This document shows positions 6,960 through 13,579 of a stretch of 18,682 bases of DNA, piece after piece. Position numbers and translations under genes: made by a program. Positions within the stretch are counted from its first letter, which is position 1. Every line of letters starts with the position of its first letter. The notes under the pieces are model-generated. The model had not been told where the DNA came from, searched no databases, and saw nothing but the letters and a program-made list of their open reading frames with translations. Source of the stretch: an uncultured cyanobacterium. GTDB taxonomy: Bacteria > Cyanobacteriota > Cyanobacteriia > PCC-6307 > Cyanobiaceae. Location of the stretch: NCBI GenBank assembly GCA_903921295.1, contig CAIXOZ010000041.1:1-18682 (forward strand), written 5' to 3'.

Positions 6960-8289
6960 GCCACCGCGCCCCGGAGACGACCCCATTCTGAAGGCCAGGG
7001 GGCCGGCTCACCAGCCCCCTGGCCTCGATCCGGTCACCGCCGCCAGCCGGCTCTGGCAGGCCCTGGAGCCCCGGCGCTGGCCCCTGCCTCCCGACGCCCT
7101 GCCGCCGGGCAGCGCCCTGGTGGGCGGGGCGGTGCGCGATGGCCTGCTCGGCCGCCTGGGGGCGACCCCGGACCTCGACGTGGTGGTGCCGGATGAAGCG
7201 ATCAGCCTCTGCCGGCGGTTGCAGCAGCGCCACGGCGGGGCCTGCGTGGTACTCGATGCCGATCGGAGCATGGCGCGGCTGGTGCTCGGGGGCTGGAGCC
7301 TCGATCTGGCCCGGATGGAGCCGGGAGGTCTGACCGACGACCTGGGACGACGCGACTACACAATCAACGCCATGGCGTTGCCGCTGGCCGCCGGTGCAGC
7401 GGTGGTCGATCCCCATGGCGGCCTGGCGCACCTCGCCGCGGGCACGCTGGAGGCGATCTCCGAAGCCAACCTGCTCGATGACCCGCTGCGCTTGCTGCGG
7501 GGCGTGCGGCTGGCGAGTGAACTGGGGATGCGGCTGTCGCCATCCAGCCTGGCCTGGATCGAGGCGCATCGGCAGCGCCTGGGGGCCGTGGCGCCGGAGC
7601 GGGTGCTGGCGGAGCTGACCAAACTGGCGACGACCGCCCTGGGCCACCGGGGCCTGTCCCAGGCCCTGGCCATCGGCCTGCTCGATCCCTGGCGGGCCTG
7701 GGAGTCGGCGCACCCCCCGGAGGCCCTGCTGGCCCTGCTCACGCCGGAACGGGCGCGGGCCCTGGGGCTGACGACCGAGGAACAGACGCGAGCCCTGCCC
7801 CTGGCCCGCCTCAGCGCCGTGCTGCGCCCCCAGGCCCTGGAGCTGCTGCGGGCCAGCCGCTCACTGCAGCAGCGCTGCGGCCGGCTGCGCCCCTGGCAGC
7901 AACGGCTCGGCCTGGCCCGCGAGAGCACCGACCCGACCTCGGTTCTGGAACCGGAGGCCTCTGATGGCGAGCCCCTGGTGGAAGCGGAACGGCTGGCGCT
8001 GCACCGAGCCCTGGAGCAGGACCTGCCGGCGCTGCTGTTGCAGAGACCACTGCCGTTGGCCCGGCACTGGCTGCAACGCTGGCGCAACAACGACGACCCC
8101 CTGTGCCATCCGCGCCCGCCCCTGAACGGCATGGAACTGCAGCGGGCCCTGGATGTGAGCCCGTCCCCACGCCTGGGAGCACTGCTCGATCACCTCACGG
8201 CCGAACGGGCCTTCGGTCGCCTGCATGACCGCGATCAGGCCCTCGATGCGGCACGCCGCTGGCTCGCACAGAGCGGCGATCGGCGCTGA
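6952..8289 (+). CDS. cca: CCA tRNA nucleotidyltransferase / poly(A) polymerase family protein
   Basis: Class II nucleotidyltransferase that adds CCA (or part of it) to tRNA 3' ends. The head domain has GGAVRDGLLG, the metal-binding DLDVVV (DxD), the DYTINAMAL block, and the neck motif DDPLRLLRGVRLASELG. The long Leu/Ala/Arg-rich C-terminus forms the body and tail. The product is 445 residues. The first ATG (6952) and the next (6958) both lie on top of the ycf34 start, and no other ATG, GTG or TTG occurs before the conserved domain. The first 25 or so residues are not family-like, so a non-standard later start is possible. Sequence alone does not tell a full CCA-adding enzyme from a CC- or A-adding variant. 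Confidence 0.9.
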   Translation: MHMPPRPGDDPILKARGPAHQPPGLDPVTAASRLWQALEPRRWPLPPDALPPGSALVGGAVRDGLLGRLGATPDLDVVVPDEAISLCRRLQQRHGGACVVLDADRSMARLVLGGWSLDLARMEPGGLTDDLGRRDYTINAMALPLAAGAAVVDPHGGLAHLAAGTLEAISEANLLDDPLRLLRGVRLASELGMRLSPSSLAWIEAHRQRLGAVAPERVLAELTKLATTALGHRGLSQALAIGLLDPWRAWESAHPPEALLALLTPERARALGLTTEEQTRALPLARLSAVLRPQALELLRASRSLQQRCGRLRPWQQRLGLARESTDPTSVLEPEASDGEPLVEAERLALHRALEQDLPALLLQRPLPLARHWLQRWRNNDDPLCHPRPPLNGMELQRALDVSPSPRLGALLDHLTAERAFGRLHDRDQALDAARRWLAQSGDRR

Positions 8290-8404
8290 GGTTGAGGGCG
8301 ACGTGATTAAATTTCAGGGCTTCGGCGTGATTCACGGCCGGATTGGGTTTCACGATCAATCGGGCGCCAGCTGAGTTTCTCAAAATTTTTCCCTCCCTTT
8401 CCTC
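8290..8404 (+). promoter_or_regulatory. AT-richer leader of rbp with possible promoter and stem-loop
   Basis: This 115-base gap is less GC-rich than its flanks. A possible -10 (TTAAAT at 8307-8312, with TG one base before it) would give a leader of about 85 bases. The gap contains the 11-base palindrome CGTGATTCACG (8326-8336) and a possible stem-loop pairing 8337-8345 with 8357-8365, eight pairs with one mismatch and an 11-base loop. The last 30 bases before the ATG are U- and pyrimidine-rich and lack a Shine-Dalgarno sequence. Cyanobacterial rbp genes are often regulated by temperature through their leaders, which fits, but function here is inferred. Confidence 0.4.
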
Positions 8405-8836
8405 ATGAGCATTCGTCTCTACGTCGGCAACCTGCCGCAGACCTTTGATGCCAAGGAGCTCGAAGCTCTGTTCAGCGCTGTCGGGGAAGGGGTGCGCTTC
8501 AAGCAGGTGAACGATCGCGAAACCGGCGCCTGCCGCGGTTTCGGCTTCGCCAACGTCGACGACCAGAAACTGGCCGAGACGGTGATCGAGCAGCTCAACG
8601 GCCGCGAGTTCGGCGGCAGCACCCTGCGCATCGAACTCTCCGAGCGCCGCGACAGCCGCCCCGCCGCCGGCGATCGCCGGGGCCCCGCCAGCAGCCAGGC
8701 CACCCCGGCCGCCCGCAAGGCGATCAACAAGGTGGTGCATGCCGACACCATCGACAGCGAAGCTCCCGATCCCCGCTGGGCCGGTGAACTCTCCAAACTG
8801 AAGTCCCTGCTCGCCAACCAGAAGGCCGCCGTCTGA
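8405..8836 (+). CDS. RRM-type RNA-binding protein (Rbp family)
   Basis: Protein of 143 residues with one RNA recognition motif. RNP2 is LYVGNL (5-10) and RNP1 is RGFGFANV (44-51), both with the expected aromatic residues. The RRM runs to about residue 80 (LRIELSERR). A flexible Arg/Ala/Pro-rich segment follows, then a distinct end (about 118-143) containing DPRWAGELSKLKSLL, reminiscent of C-terminal tails in picocyanobacterial Rbp proteins. Cyanobacterial Rbps bind RNA, and some are induced by cold or affect photosynthesis mRNAs at thylakoids; the role of this copy is not known. The gene has its own leader and a strong terminator, so it is probably a single-gene transcript. Confidence 0.9.
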   Translation: MSIRLYVGNLPQTFDAKELEALFSAVGEGVRFKQVNDRETGACRGFGFANVDDQKLAETVIEQLNGREFGGSTLRIELSERRDSRPAAGDRRGPASSQATPAARKAINKVVHADTIDSEAPDPRWAGELSKLKSLLANQKAAV

Positions 8837-8871
8837 ATCCGGCAAGCCAGGCGCACAGCCAGAAGCCACCC

Positions 8872-8903
8872 AACCCAGCGGCGCCAGCGCTGCTGGGTTT
8901 TTT
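8872..8903 (+). terminator. Intrinsic terminator after rbp
   Basis: A perfect 8-pair stem AACCCAGC (8872-8879) / GCTGGGTT (8892-8899) closes a 12-base GC-rich loop and runs into six consecutive T (8898-8903). It begins 35 bases after the rbp stop and is the clearest terminator in the window. It marks the end of the core gene block. Confidence 0.88.
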
Positions 8904-8931
8904 GTGTCGGGATGGCCAGGCCTCACCAGGG

Positions 8932-9108
8932 TCAGGGAAGGAGGGCAGCCACCAGGATCACCGCCACGAAAAGGCCAAGAAAAATGAAGCCCATCCGCGT
9001 CATCGCGGTTTCATGGGCCTCGATCCCCCCCTCAACGTCACGGGCCACCTGCTCACGGAAGGCGGCAAAGGCGGCATCCTTGTCTTCGCTGCTGGGCTTG
9101 GGGGTCAT
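8932..9108 (-). CDS. 58-residue single-pass membrane miniprotein
   Basis: Small reading frame beginning ATG at 9108 and ending TGA at 8932. The product starts MTPKPSSEDKDAAF, has a charged amphipathic segment (about 12-38) and ends in one transmembrane helix (about 39-57, GFIFLGLFVAVILVAALL) followed by a terminal Pro. This is a coherent soluble-then-membrane layout rather than random GC-rich translation. The segment before the helix matches the same region of the neighbouring nucleotide-binding protein with identical spacing: R18-E19, A31-H32-E33-T34, R38 here; R127-E128, A140-H141-E142-S143, R147 there. That supports it as a real, related gene. It lies 50 bases downstream of that gene on the same strand. 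Function unknown. Confidence 0.7.
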   Translation of the reverse strand: MTPKPSSEDKDAAFAAFREQVARDVEGGIEAHETAMTRMGFIFLGLFVAVILVAALLP

Positions 9109-9158
9109 CGGGGATCAGAGGAAACATCAACAGGCACCGCACCTCAGGCCATGACGCC

Positions 9159-9689
9159 TCAGGCCCTGTGAAAGAACCAGTAGGCGGCCACCGCCAGAAT
9201 CAGCATCAGGACGATCGGAACCGCGATGGCCGCCATGCCGTTGTGGCTTCTGACCACGCGGGACTCGTGGGCCACAACGGCCTGACGGATCGAAAGCTCC
9301 AGTTCCTCGCGCAGCCGAGCAAGATCGGCATCCAGTGATTCCTCGCTGAAGAGCTCACGCAAGCGCTGAAATGAGCCCTTACCAAGCACGAGGCTGTTCT
9401 CTGGATGCTGGTAGAGCAAATCGAGCAGCTCAGCCTTCCCGATCTCGATCAGACTTGCATCAGACGCGACCCTGGCATTGCATGTGCGCAGGCGACCATC
9501 AATCACCTCGAGCTCGCCAAAAAAACGACCCGGCCCATGGCTGCTGTCGACACCCTCACCTGTCTCTGGATACAGCGTGGTCAATTCCACGGCGCCAGAC
9601 CTGACCACAAAGACACTGTCACTGGGGTCGTCCGCTCGATAGACATACTCTCCAGCCGTCAGTGAAAAGCGCCTCATCGGATCAGACAT
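9159..9689 (-). CDS. Cyclic-nucleotide-binding-domain protein with C-terminal membrane anchor
   Basis: Protein of 176 residues. A single cNMP-binding beta-barrel occupies about residues 6-110, with VFVVRSGAVEL and the phosphate-binding cassette FGELEVIDGRLRTCNARV (57-74): E59, R68 and T69 occupy the ligand-contacting positions of the consensus. A charged, probably helical segment follows (about 115-148), and then one transmembrane helix (about 152-173, IAVPIVLMLILAVAAYWFF). There is no DNA-binding domain, so it is not a Crp-like regulator; it looks like a membrane-tethered sensor or adaptor facing the cytoplasm. The ATG at 9689 faces the divergent devB-like gene 70 bases away, and the related 58-residue miniprotein lies downstream. 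Ligand and partner are unknown. Confidence 0.85.
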   Translation of the reverse strand: MSDPMRRFSLTAGEYVYRADDPSDSVFVVRSGAVELTTLYPETGEGVDSSHGPGRFFGELEVIDGRLRTCNARVASDASLIEIGKAELLDLLYQHPENSLVLGKGSFQRLRELFSEESLDADLARLREELELSIRQAVVAHESRVVRSHNGMAAIAVPIVLMLILAVAAYWFFHRA

Positions 9690-9759
9690 AACCAGGTGCC
9701 CGAAGTGATCGTAGTGTCTGCGACCGGACCTTTAGAATCCCGCCGTCCCTGCTTGCCAC
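9690..9759 (+). promoter_or_regulatory. Divergent intergenic region with possible -10 for the exporter unit
   Basis: The 70-base gap between the divergent nucleotide-binding protein and the devB-like gene must serve both starts. TAGAAT at 9733-9738 resembles a -10 box and lies 21 bases before the ATG at 9760, implying a very short leader. No convincing -35 or activator site was found. Confidence 0.3.
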
Positions 9760-10677
9760 ATGAGCAACCACCAGCCCTCGCTGGCCTTGCCACGGTTGCT
9801 TCGCCAGCCTCGCCTGCTGTTGATTCTGCTGGTGATGACGGGGCTCGGAGTGGCTGCCGTGCAGCTGAGGCCCAGACCCTCGCCCAGGCCCGCAGTTCCG
9901 CAGATCACGGCGGTGACGGCCCTGGGTCGGTTGATTCCCGAGGGAGATCTTGTGAACCTCTCGGTGCCTGCAGGGCTGTCAGGTGGCAATGAGGTGGTGG
10001 AGACCTGGCTGGTTCAGGAAGGTGATCGGATCAAGAAAGGGCAGGTTCTGGCACGCCTGAGCAGTTACCGTCAGCTGCAGGTTGCGATCAGACAGGCCGA
10101 AGCAAGCCTGAGCTCCAGCCGGGCCCTGCTTCCTTTTCTGGAAATCAGTCAGAGGAGAGGCAATACCCTTTTCGCCGATGGCGCCATCTCAGATGAAGAG
10201 CTGGGGAAGGCAAGAGCCGGCTTGATCCGCCAGCAGTCCGAGATTGAATCGGGGCTGGCATCAGTGGAGCGCGCTCGTCTCGAACTGGCAGCAGCTGAAG
10301 TGCTTTCACCACTCGACGGCCGCCTGATTCGCATCTACAGCTGGCCCGGCATGAAGGAAACCAGCGATGGACTCGCCCTGATCGGACGCACCGATCGCAT
10401 GCAGGTCTGGGCCCAGGTGTTTCAGAGTGACCTGCCAAGATTGCGGATCGGCCAGATGGCAACGGTCCGCGCTGAAAGCGGCGGCTTCCAGGGCAGCCTC
10501 AGGGCGCGACTACGGACAATTCTCGGCAATGTATCGCAACGCGATGTCTTTGCAGTGAACGGCAACAATGATGTCAATGCCCGTGTCATCCTTGTCAAGC
10601 TTGACATCGACCCCGCTGAGCGCGACCGCCTCAGTCAGTTGAGCAATCTCAATGTGACCGTGCGCTTCGATCCATGA
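9760..10677 (+). CDS. DevB-like periplasmic adaptor (HlyD family) of an ABC exporter
   Basis: Membrane fusion protein of 305 residues that would link the inner-membrane ABC exporter to the periplasm and possibly an outer-membrane TolC-like channel. It has an N-terminal anchor helix (about 17-36, RLLLILLVMTGLGVAAV), then ALGRLIPEGDLVNLSVP, which is typical of DevB. A lipoyl-like half-motif (EVVETWLVQEGDRIKKGQVLARL) precedes a helical hairpin at about 104-185, and the second half-motif is LSPLDGRLIRIYSWPGM. It ends in a beta-barrel domain (DRMQVWAQVFQSDLPRLRIG). In Anabaena DevBCA exports heterocyst glycolipids; this unicell has no heterocysts, so the substrate differs. Its stop overlaps the devC-like start (ATGA). 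No tolC homologue is in the window. Confidence 0.9.
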   Translation: MSNHQPSLALPRLLRQPRLLLILLVMTGLGVAAVQLRPRPSPRPAVPQITAVTALGRLIPEGDLVNLSVPAGLSGGNEVVETWLVQEGDRIKKGQVLARLSSYRQLQVAIRQAEASLSSSRALLPFLEISQRRGNTLFADGAISDEELGKARAGLIRQQSEIESGLASVERARLELAAAEVLSPLDGRLIRIYSWPGMKETSDGLALIGRTDRMQVWAQVFQSDLPRLRIGQMATVRAESGGFQGSLRARLRTILGNVSQRDVFAVNGNNDVNARVILVKLDIDPAERDRLSQLSNLNVTVRFDP

Positions 10678-11870
10678 ATTGGCGCAGACGGCTCGTGGAT
10701 CCCCTGCGCCTGCAGGACCTGCCACTGGCCTGGCTGCAGCTGCGGCGCCAACCGGTCCGCTATCTGGTCGCCGTGGTCGGCATCGGCTTCGCCGCCCTGC
10801 TGATGTATATGCAGATCGGTTTTCAGTCCGGCCTGCTCAGCAGCGCCACCACTTTCTATGAGGCCCTGAACACCGATCTGATCCTGATCAGCCCCGGCAC
10901 CCTCAACAGCGGCAACTTTCAGCAGTTCCCTCAGTCGCTGCTCTACAACGCCCTCGGTGTCGAAGGTGTCAGGCAGACGGTTCCCGTCTATGTCGCCAAT
11001 GTCAATGCCCAGAAACTGGGTTCCATCAAACCCACCAGTCTGCGCCTGATCGGCTACGACCCCGATGCGCGCGTGCTCAACCTGCCGGATCTGAACAGCC
11101 AGAGCTCGCTGCTGAAGACGCCGGGCTTTGTGCTGTTCGACACCCTCGGCAACCGCAACACAGGCCCCGTCACAGCAGCGGTGAAGGCCAATGGATCCCA
11201 GTTCCTGACCCTGGCCGATCTCTCCAAGACCTTCCAGGTGGTGGGACTCTTCCGCCTGGGCTCCACCTTCGCCGCAGACAGCAATCTGGTCAGCAGCGAC
11301 AGCACCGCCCTCGAGCTGGCCTACCGCCAGATCAACCTGGGTGAAATCTCGCTGGGCCTGATCCGGCTGGATCCATCGGCCGTGCCAGCCAGGGCGCAGG
11401 CACGCATTCAGGCCCTGCTGGGTGATCAGATCCAGGTGCTGACCAAGGAGCAATTGATCGAGCAGGAGCGCAATTACTGGAACACCGCTTCCTCATTTGG
11501 TGTGATCTTCGGATTCGGCACGTTCATGGGCCTGCTGGTCGGCGGTGTCGTGGTCTATCAGGTTCTCTACACCGATGTCAGCGACCATCTCAAGGAGTAC
11601 GCCACACTCAAGGCGATGGGATTTTCCAATCTGTTCATCCTTGTGATCGTCATCCAGGAAGCGCTGCTGCTTGGTGTTTCATCCTTCATTCCAGCCACCG
11701 TGATCAGCGCGGGCATGTATGCCTTCCTCACAGCCACCTCCGGGATCCGCATCGCCATGACCCCGGACAAGAGCATGCTTGTTGGTGGCCTGACCCTGGG
11801 AGTCTGTGCAGCATCCGCTGCCATCGCCATTCGCAAGCTGCGCGATGCCGATCCCGCCTCCGTGTTCTGA
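10674..11870 (+). CDS. DevC-like ABC exporter permease (MacB/FtsX fold)
   Basis: Permease of 398 residues with the MacB/LolC/FtsX layout: one N-terminal transmembrane helix (about 25-45, YLVAVVGIGFAALLMYMQIGF), a large periplasmic domain (about 46-270), and three C-terminal helices (about 273-300, 315-350, 365-385). The N-terminal half has DevC-like sequence (AWLQLRRQPVRYLVAVVGI and FYEALNTDLILISP), and the FtsX core includes LYTDVSDHLKEYATLKAMGF. Transporters of this fold push substrates through a periplasmic adaptor rather than across the membrane in the usual way. The ATG overlaps the devB-like stop, and the ATPase gene begins three bases after its own stop, so the three form one operon. 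Confidence 0.92.
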   Translation: MNWRRRLVDPLRLQDLPLAWLQLRRQPVRYLVAVVGIGFAALLMYMQIGFQSGLLSSATTFYEALNTDLILISPGTLNSGNFQQFPQSLLYNALGVEGVRQTVPVYVANVNAQKLGSIKPTSLRLIGYDPDARVLNLPDLNSQSSLLKTPGFVLFDTLGNRNTGPVTAAVKANGSQFLTLADLSKTFQVVGLFRLGSTFAADSNLVSSDSTALELAYRQINLGEISLGLIRLDPSAVPARAQARIQALLGDQIQVLTKEQLIEQERNYWNTASSFGVIFGFGTFMGLLVGGVVVYQVLYTDVSDHLKEYATLKAMGFSNLFILVIVIQEALLLGVSSFIPATVISAGMYAFLTATSGIRIAMTPDKSMLVGGLTLGVCAASAAIAIRKLRDADPASVF

Positions 11871-11873
11871 GCC

Positions 11874-12605
11874 ATGGCATCCTCCCCGCTCCCGCCCGCC
11901 GGCTCTGCGGTGATCCGCACCAAAAACCTCAGCCACAGTTTTGGGGAGGGAGAGCTGCGCAGTCAGATCCTGCACAACCTCAACTTTCAGGTGGAGGCCG
12001 GCGAGGTGACCCTGCTGGTGGGCCCCTCCGGAAGCGGCAAGAGCACGCTGCTCACCCTGATCGGCGCGCTGCGATCCGTGGAGGCTGGCTCCCTGCAGGT
12101 GCTGGGCGAAGAACTGTGCGGGGCCAGCGAACAGGCCCGGGTTCAGATCCGCCGCCGCATCGGCTTCATCTTCCAGAGCCACAATCTGGTGAGCTCCCTC
12201 ACGGTGCTGCAGAACGTGCAGCTGCTGCTGCAGCTGCGTCAACCCGATCCGCAGCAGCGCGTCCGTCAGGCGACGGCGCTGCTTGAGGCCGTCGGTCTGG
12301 GCCATCGGCTCCACCACTATCCCGAGGAGCTCTCGGGAGGACAGCGCCAACGGGTGGCGATCGCCCGCGCCCTGGCCCCTGAACCGGAACTGATCCTGGC
12401 GGATGAGCCCACCGCCTCACTCGACAGCCAATCCGGCAAGGACGTGGTGGAGCTGCTGGGCAATCTCTGCCGGAACCGTGGCAGCGCCGTGCTGCTGGTG
12501 ACCCACGACCTTCGCCTTCTCAACGATGCGGATCGCATCTGGCGCATCGAAGACGGTTGCATCAACCGTTGGACACCGGATGCCGCCGAACTCGCCCTCC
12601 ACTGA
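11874..12605 (+). CDS. DevA-like ABC exporter ATP-binding protein
   Basis: ATPase subunit of 243 residues with every nucleotide-binding landmark: Walker A GPSGSGKST (50-58), Q-loop Q101, signature LSGGQ (153-157), Walker B LILADE (173-178) and H-loop H211 in VTHD. It belongs to the MacB/LolD/DevA class, shown by FGEGELRSQILHNLNF before Walker A and DRIWRIEDGCI at the end. It should power the DevC-like permease encoded just upstream. The ATG at 11874 follows the permease stop by three bases, and the hydrolase gene begins 14 bases after its stop. No key residue is missing. Confidence 0.95.
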   Translation: MASSPLPPAGSAVIRTKNLSHSFGEGELRSQILHNLNFQVEAGEVTLLVGPSGSGKSTLLTLIGALRSVEAGSLQVLGEELCGASEQARVQIRRRIGFIFQSHNLVSSLTVLQNVQLLLQLRQPDPQQRVRQATALLEAVGLGHRLHHYPEELSGGQRQRVAIARALAPEPELILADEPTASLDSQSGKDVVELLGNLCRNRGSAVLLVTHDLRLLNDADRIWRIEDGCINRWTPDAAELALH

Positions 12606-12619
12606 CCCCGGATGACCCG

Positions 12620-13579
12620 ATGAACAACAGCGTCTACCCCCACCCCTGGTTGCAGCGCTGGAACTGGCGGCAGCAGACGATCAGCTATGTGAGGGCTCCA
12701 TCCCCGACAGCGACCGATGGCCAGATCCAGGGCTCCGTTCTGTTCATCCACGGCTTCGGCGCCTGCAAGGAACACTGGCGCCATAACCTGCCGGTGCTGG
12801 CGGCCGAGCACAACGCCTACGGGCTGGACCTGCTCGGGTTCGGCGACAGCAGCAAACCCCGCTCCCGCCTGGCTGACGAGCCGATCGACAGCGAAGCGAG
12901 CTGGCGTTACGGCATTGAATCCTGGGGCGAGCAGGTGCACGATTTCGTGCACGAGCTGATGCCTGGTCCCGTTCAGTTGATCGGCAACTCGATCGGCGGC
13001 GTGGTGGCACTGGAGGCGGCCCGCCAACTGGAGCAGTCCGGCTGCCCGGCCCGTCAGGTGATCCTGATCGACTGTGCCGAGAGGGCCCTGGACGACAAGC
13101 GCCTGGCGGAGCAACCACCGCTGCGGCGGCTGGCCCGGCCTCTGCTGAAGGCGGCCGTGCGACAGCGCTGGCTGACCGAAACCCTCTACAGAACCCTGGT
13201 CAGACCGGGGGTGATTCGAGGCGTGCTGGCCCAGGCCTATCCCAGCGGCCGGAACGTGGATGAGCAGCTGGTGCAACTGCTTCTGCACCCCGCGCGGCAA
13301 CCAGGCGCCTGCGAGGCCTTCCGAGGCTTCATCAACCTCTTCAACGACCGACTGGCGCCGGATCTGCTGGCCAGGCTGCACACACCGGTGGCGATGCTCT
13401 GGGGTGAACAGGATCCGTGGGAACCTCTGGCTGTTGCACAGAGCTGGCAAGCGTTCCCTTGCGTGCATCACTTTGAGAGCCTTCCCAGGCTCGGACACTG
13501 CCCCCATGACGAGGATCCCGACGTGGTCAATGCGAAGCTGAAGCCACTTCTGCGCCTTGAGGCAACTCCCGCTTGCTGA
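12620..13579 (+). CDS. Alpha/beta-fold hydrolase
   Basis: Hydrolase of 319 residues with an intact catalytic set: oxyanion loop HGFG (44-47), nucleophile S124 in GNSIGG (122-127), D265 in LWGEQDPW and H293 in RLGHCPHDE. The motif DLLGFGDSSKP is shared with epoxide hydrolase, haloalkane dehalogenase and pheophytinase-type enzymes, and the nucleophile is Ser, which argues against dehalogenase. A lid domain probably spans about 155-245. No signal peptide is visible, so it is cytoplasmic. The start ATG lies just after devA, and its stop overlaps the TTG start of the MFS gene, so it belongs to the exporter unit and may act on the exported compound. Esterase or lipase-like function is inferred; the substrate is unknown. 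Confidence 0.88.
   Translation: MNNSVYPHPWLQRWNWRQQTISYVRAPSPTATDGQIQGSVLFIHGFGACKEHWRHNLPVLAAEHNAYGLDLLGFGDSSKPRSRLADEPIDSEASWRYGIESWGEQVHDFVHELMPGPVQLIGNSIGGVVALEAARQLEQSGCPARQVILIDCAERALDDKRLAEQPPLRRLARPLLKAAVRQRWLTETLYRTLVRPGVIRGVLAQAYPSGRNVDEQLVQLLLHPARQPGACEAFRGFINLFNDRLAPDLLARLHTPVAMLWGEQDPWEPLAVAQSWQAFPCVHHFESLPRLGHCPHDEDPDVVNAKLKPLLRLEATPAC

Noticed and set aside
5850..7196. Long plus-strand open frame through the tsaB/ycf34 region (about 448 codons)
   Set aside because: It is antisense to tsaB, ycf34 and the YdcF-like gene, all with clear family motifs; its product is repetitive Arg/Ala/Pro/Gly.
8670..8677. HIP1 octamer GCGATCGC (also at 12357-12364 and 17529-17536)
   Set aside because: Three copies in 18.7 kb of GC-rich DNA is only slightly more than expected and has no evident arrangement.
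9159..9689. Crp/NtcA-type transcription regulator
   Set aside because: There is no helix-turn-helix domain; the C-terminus is a transmembrane helix.
12317..13507. Minus-strand open frame of about 396 codons opposite the hydrolase
   Set aside because: Gln/His/Val-rich shadow; the plus-strand hydrolase has an intact catalytic set.
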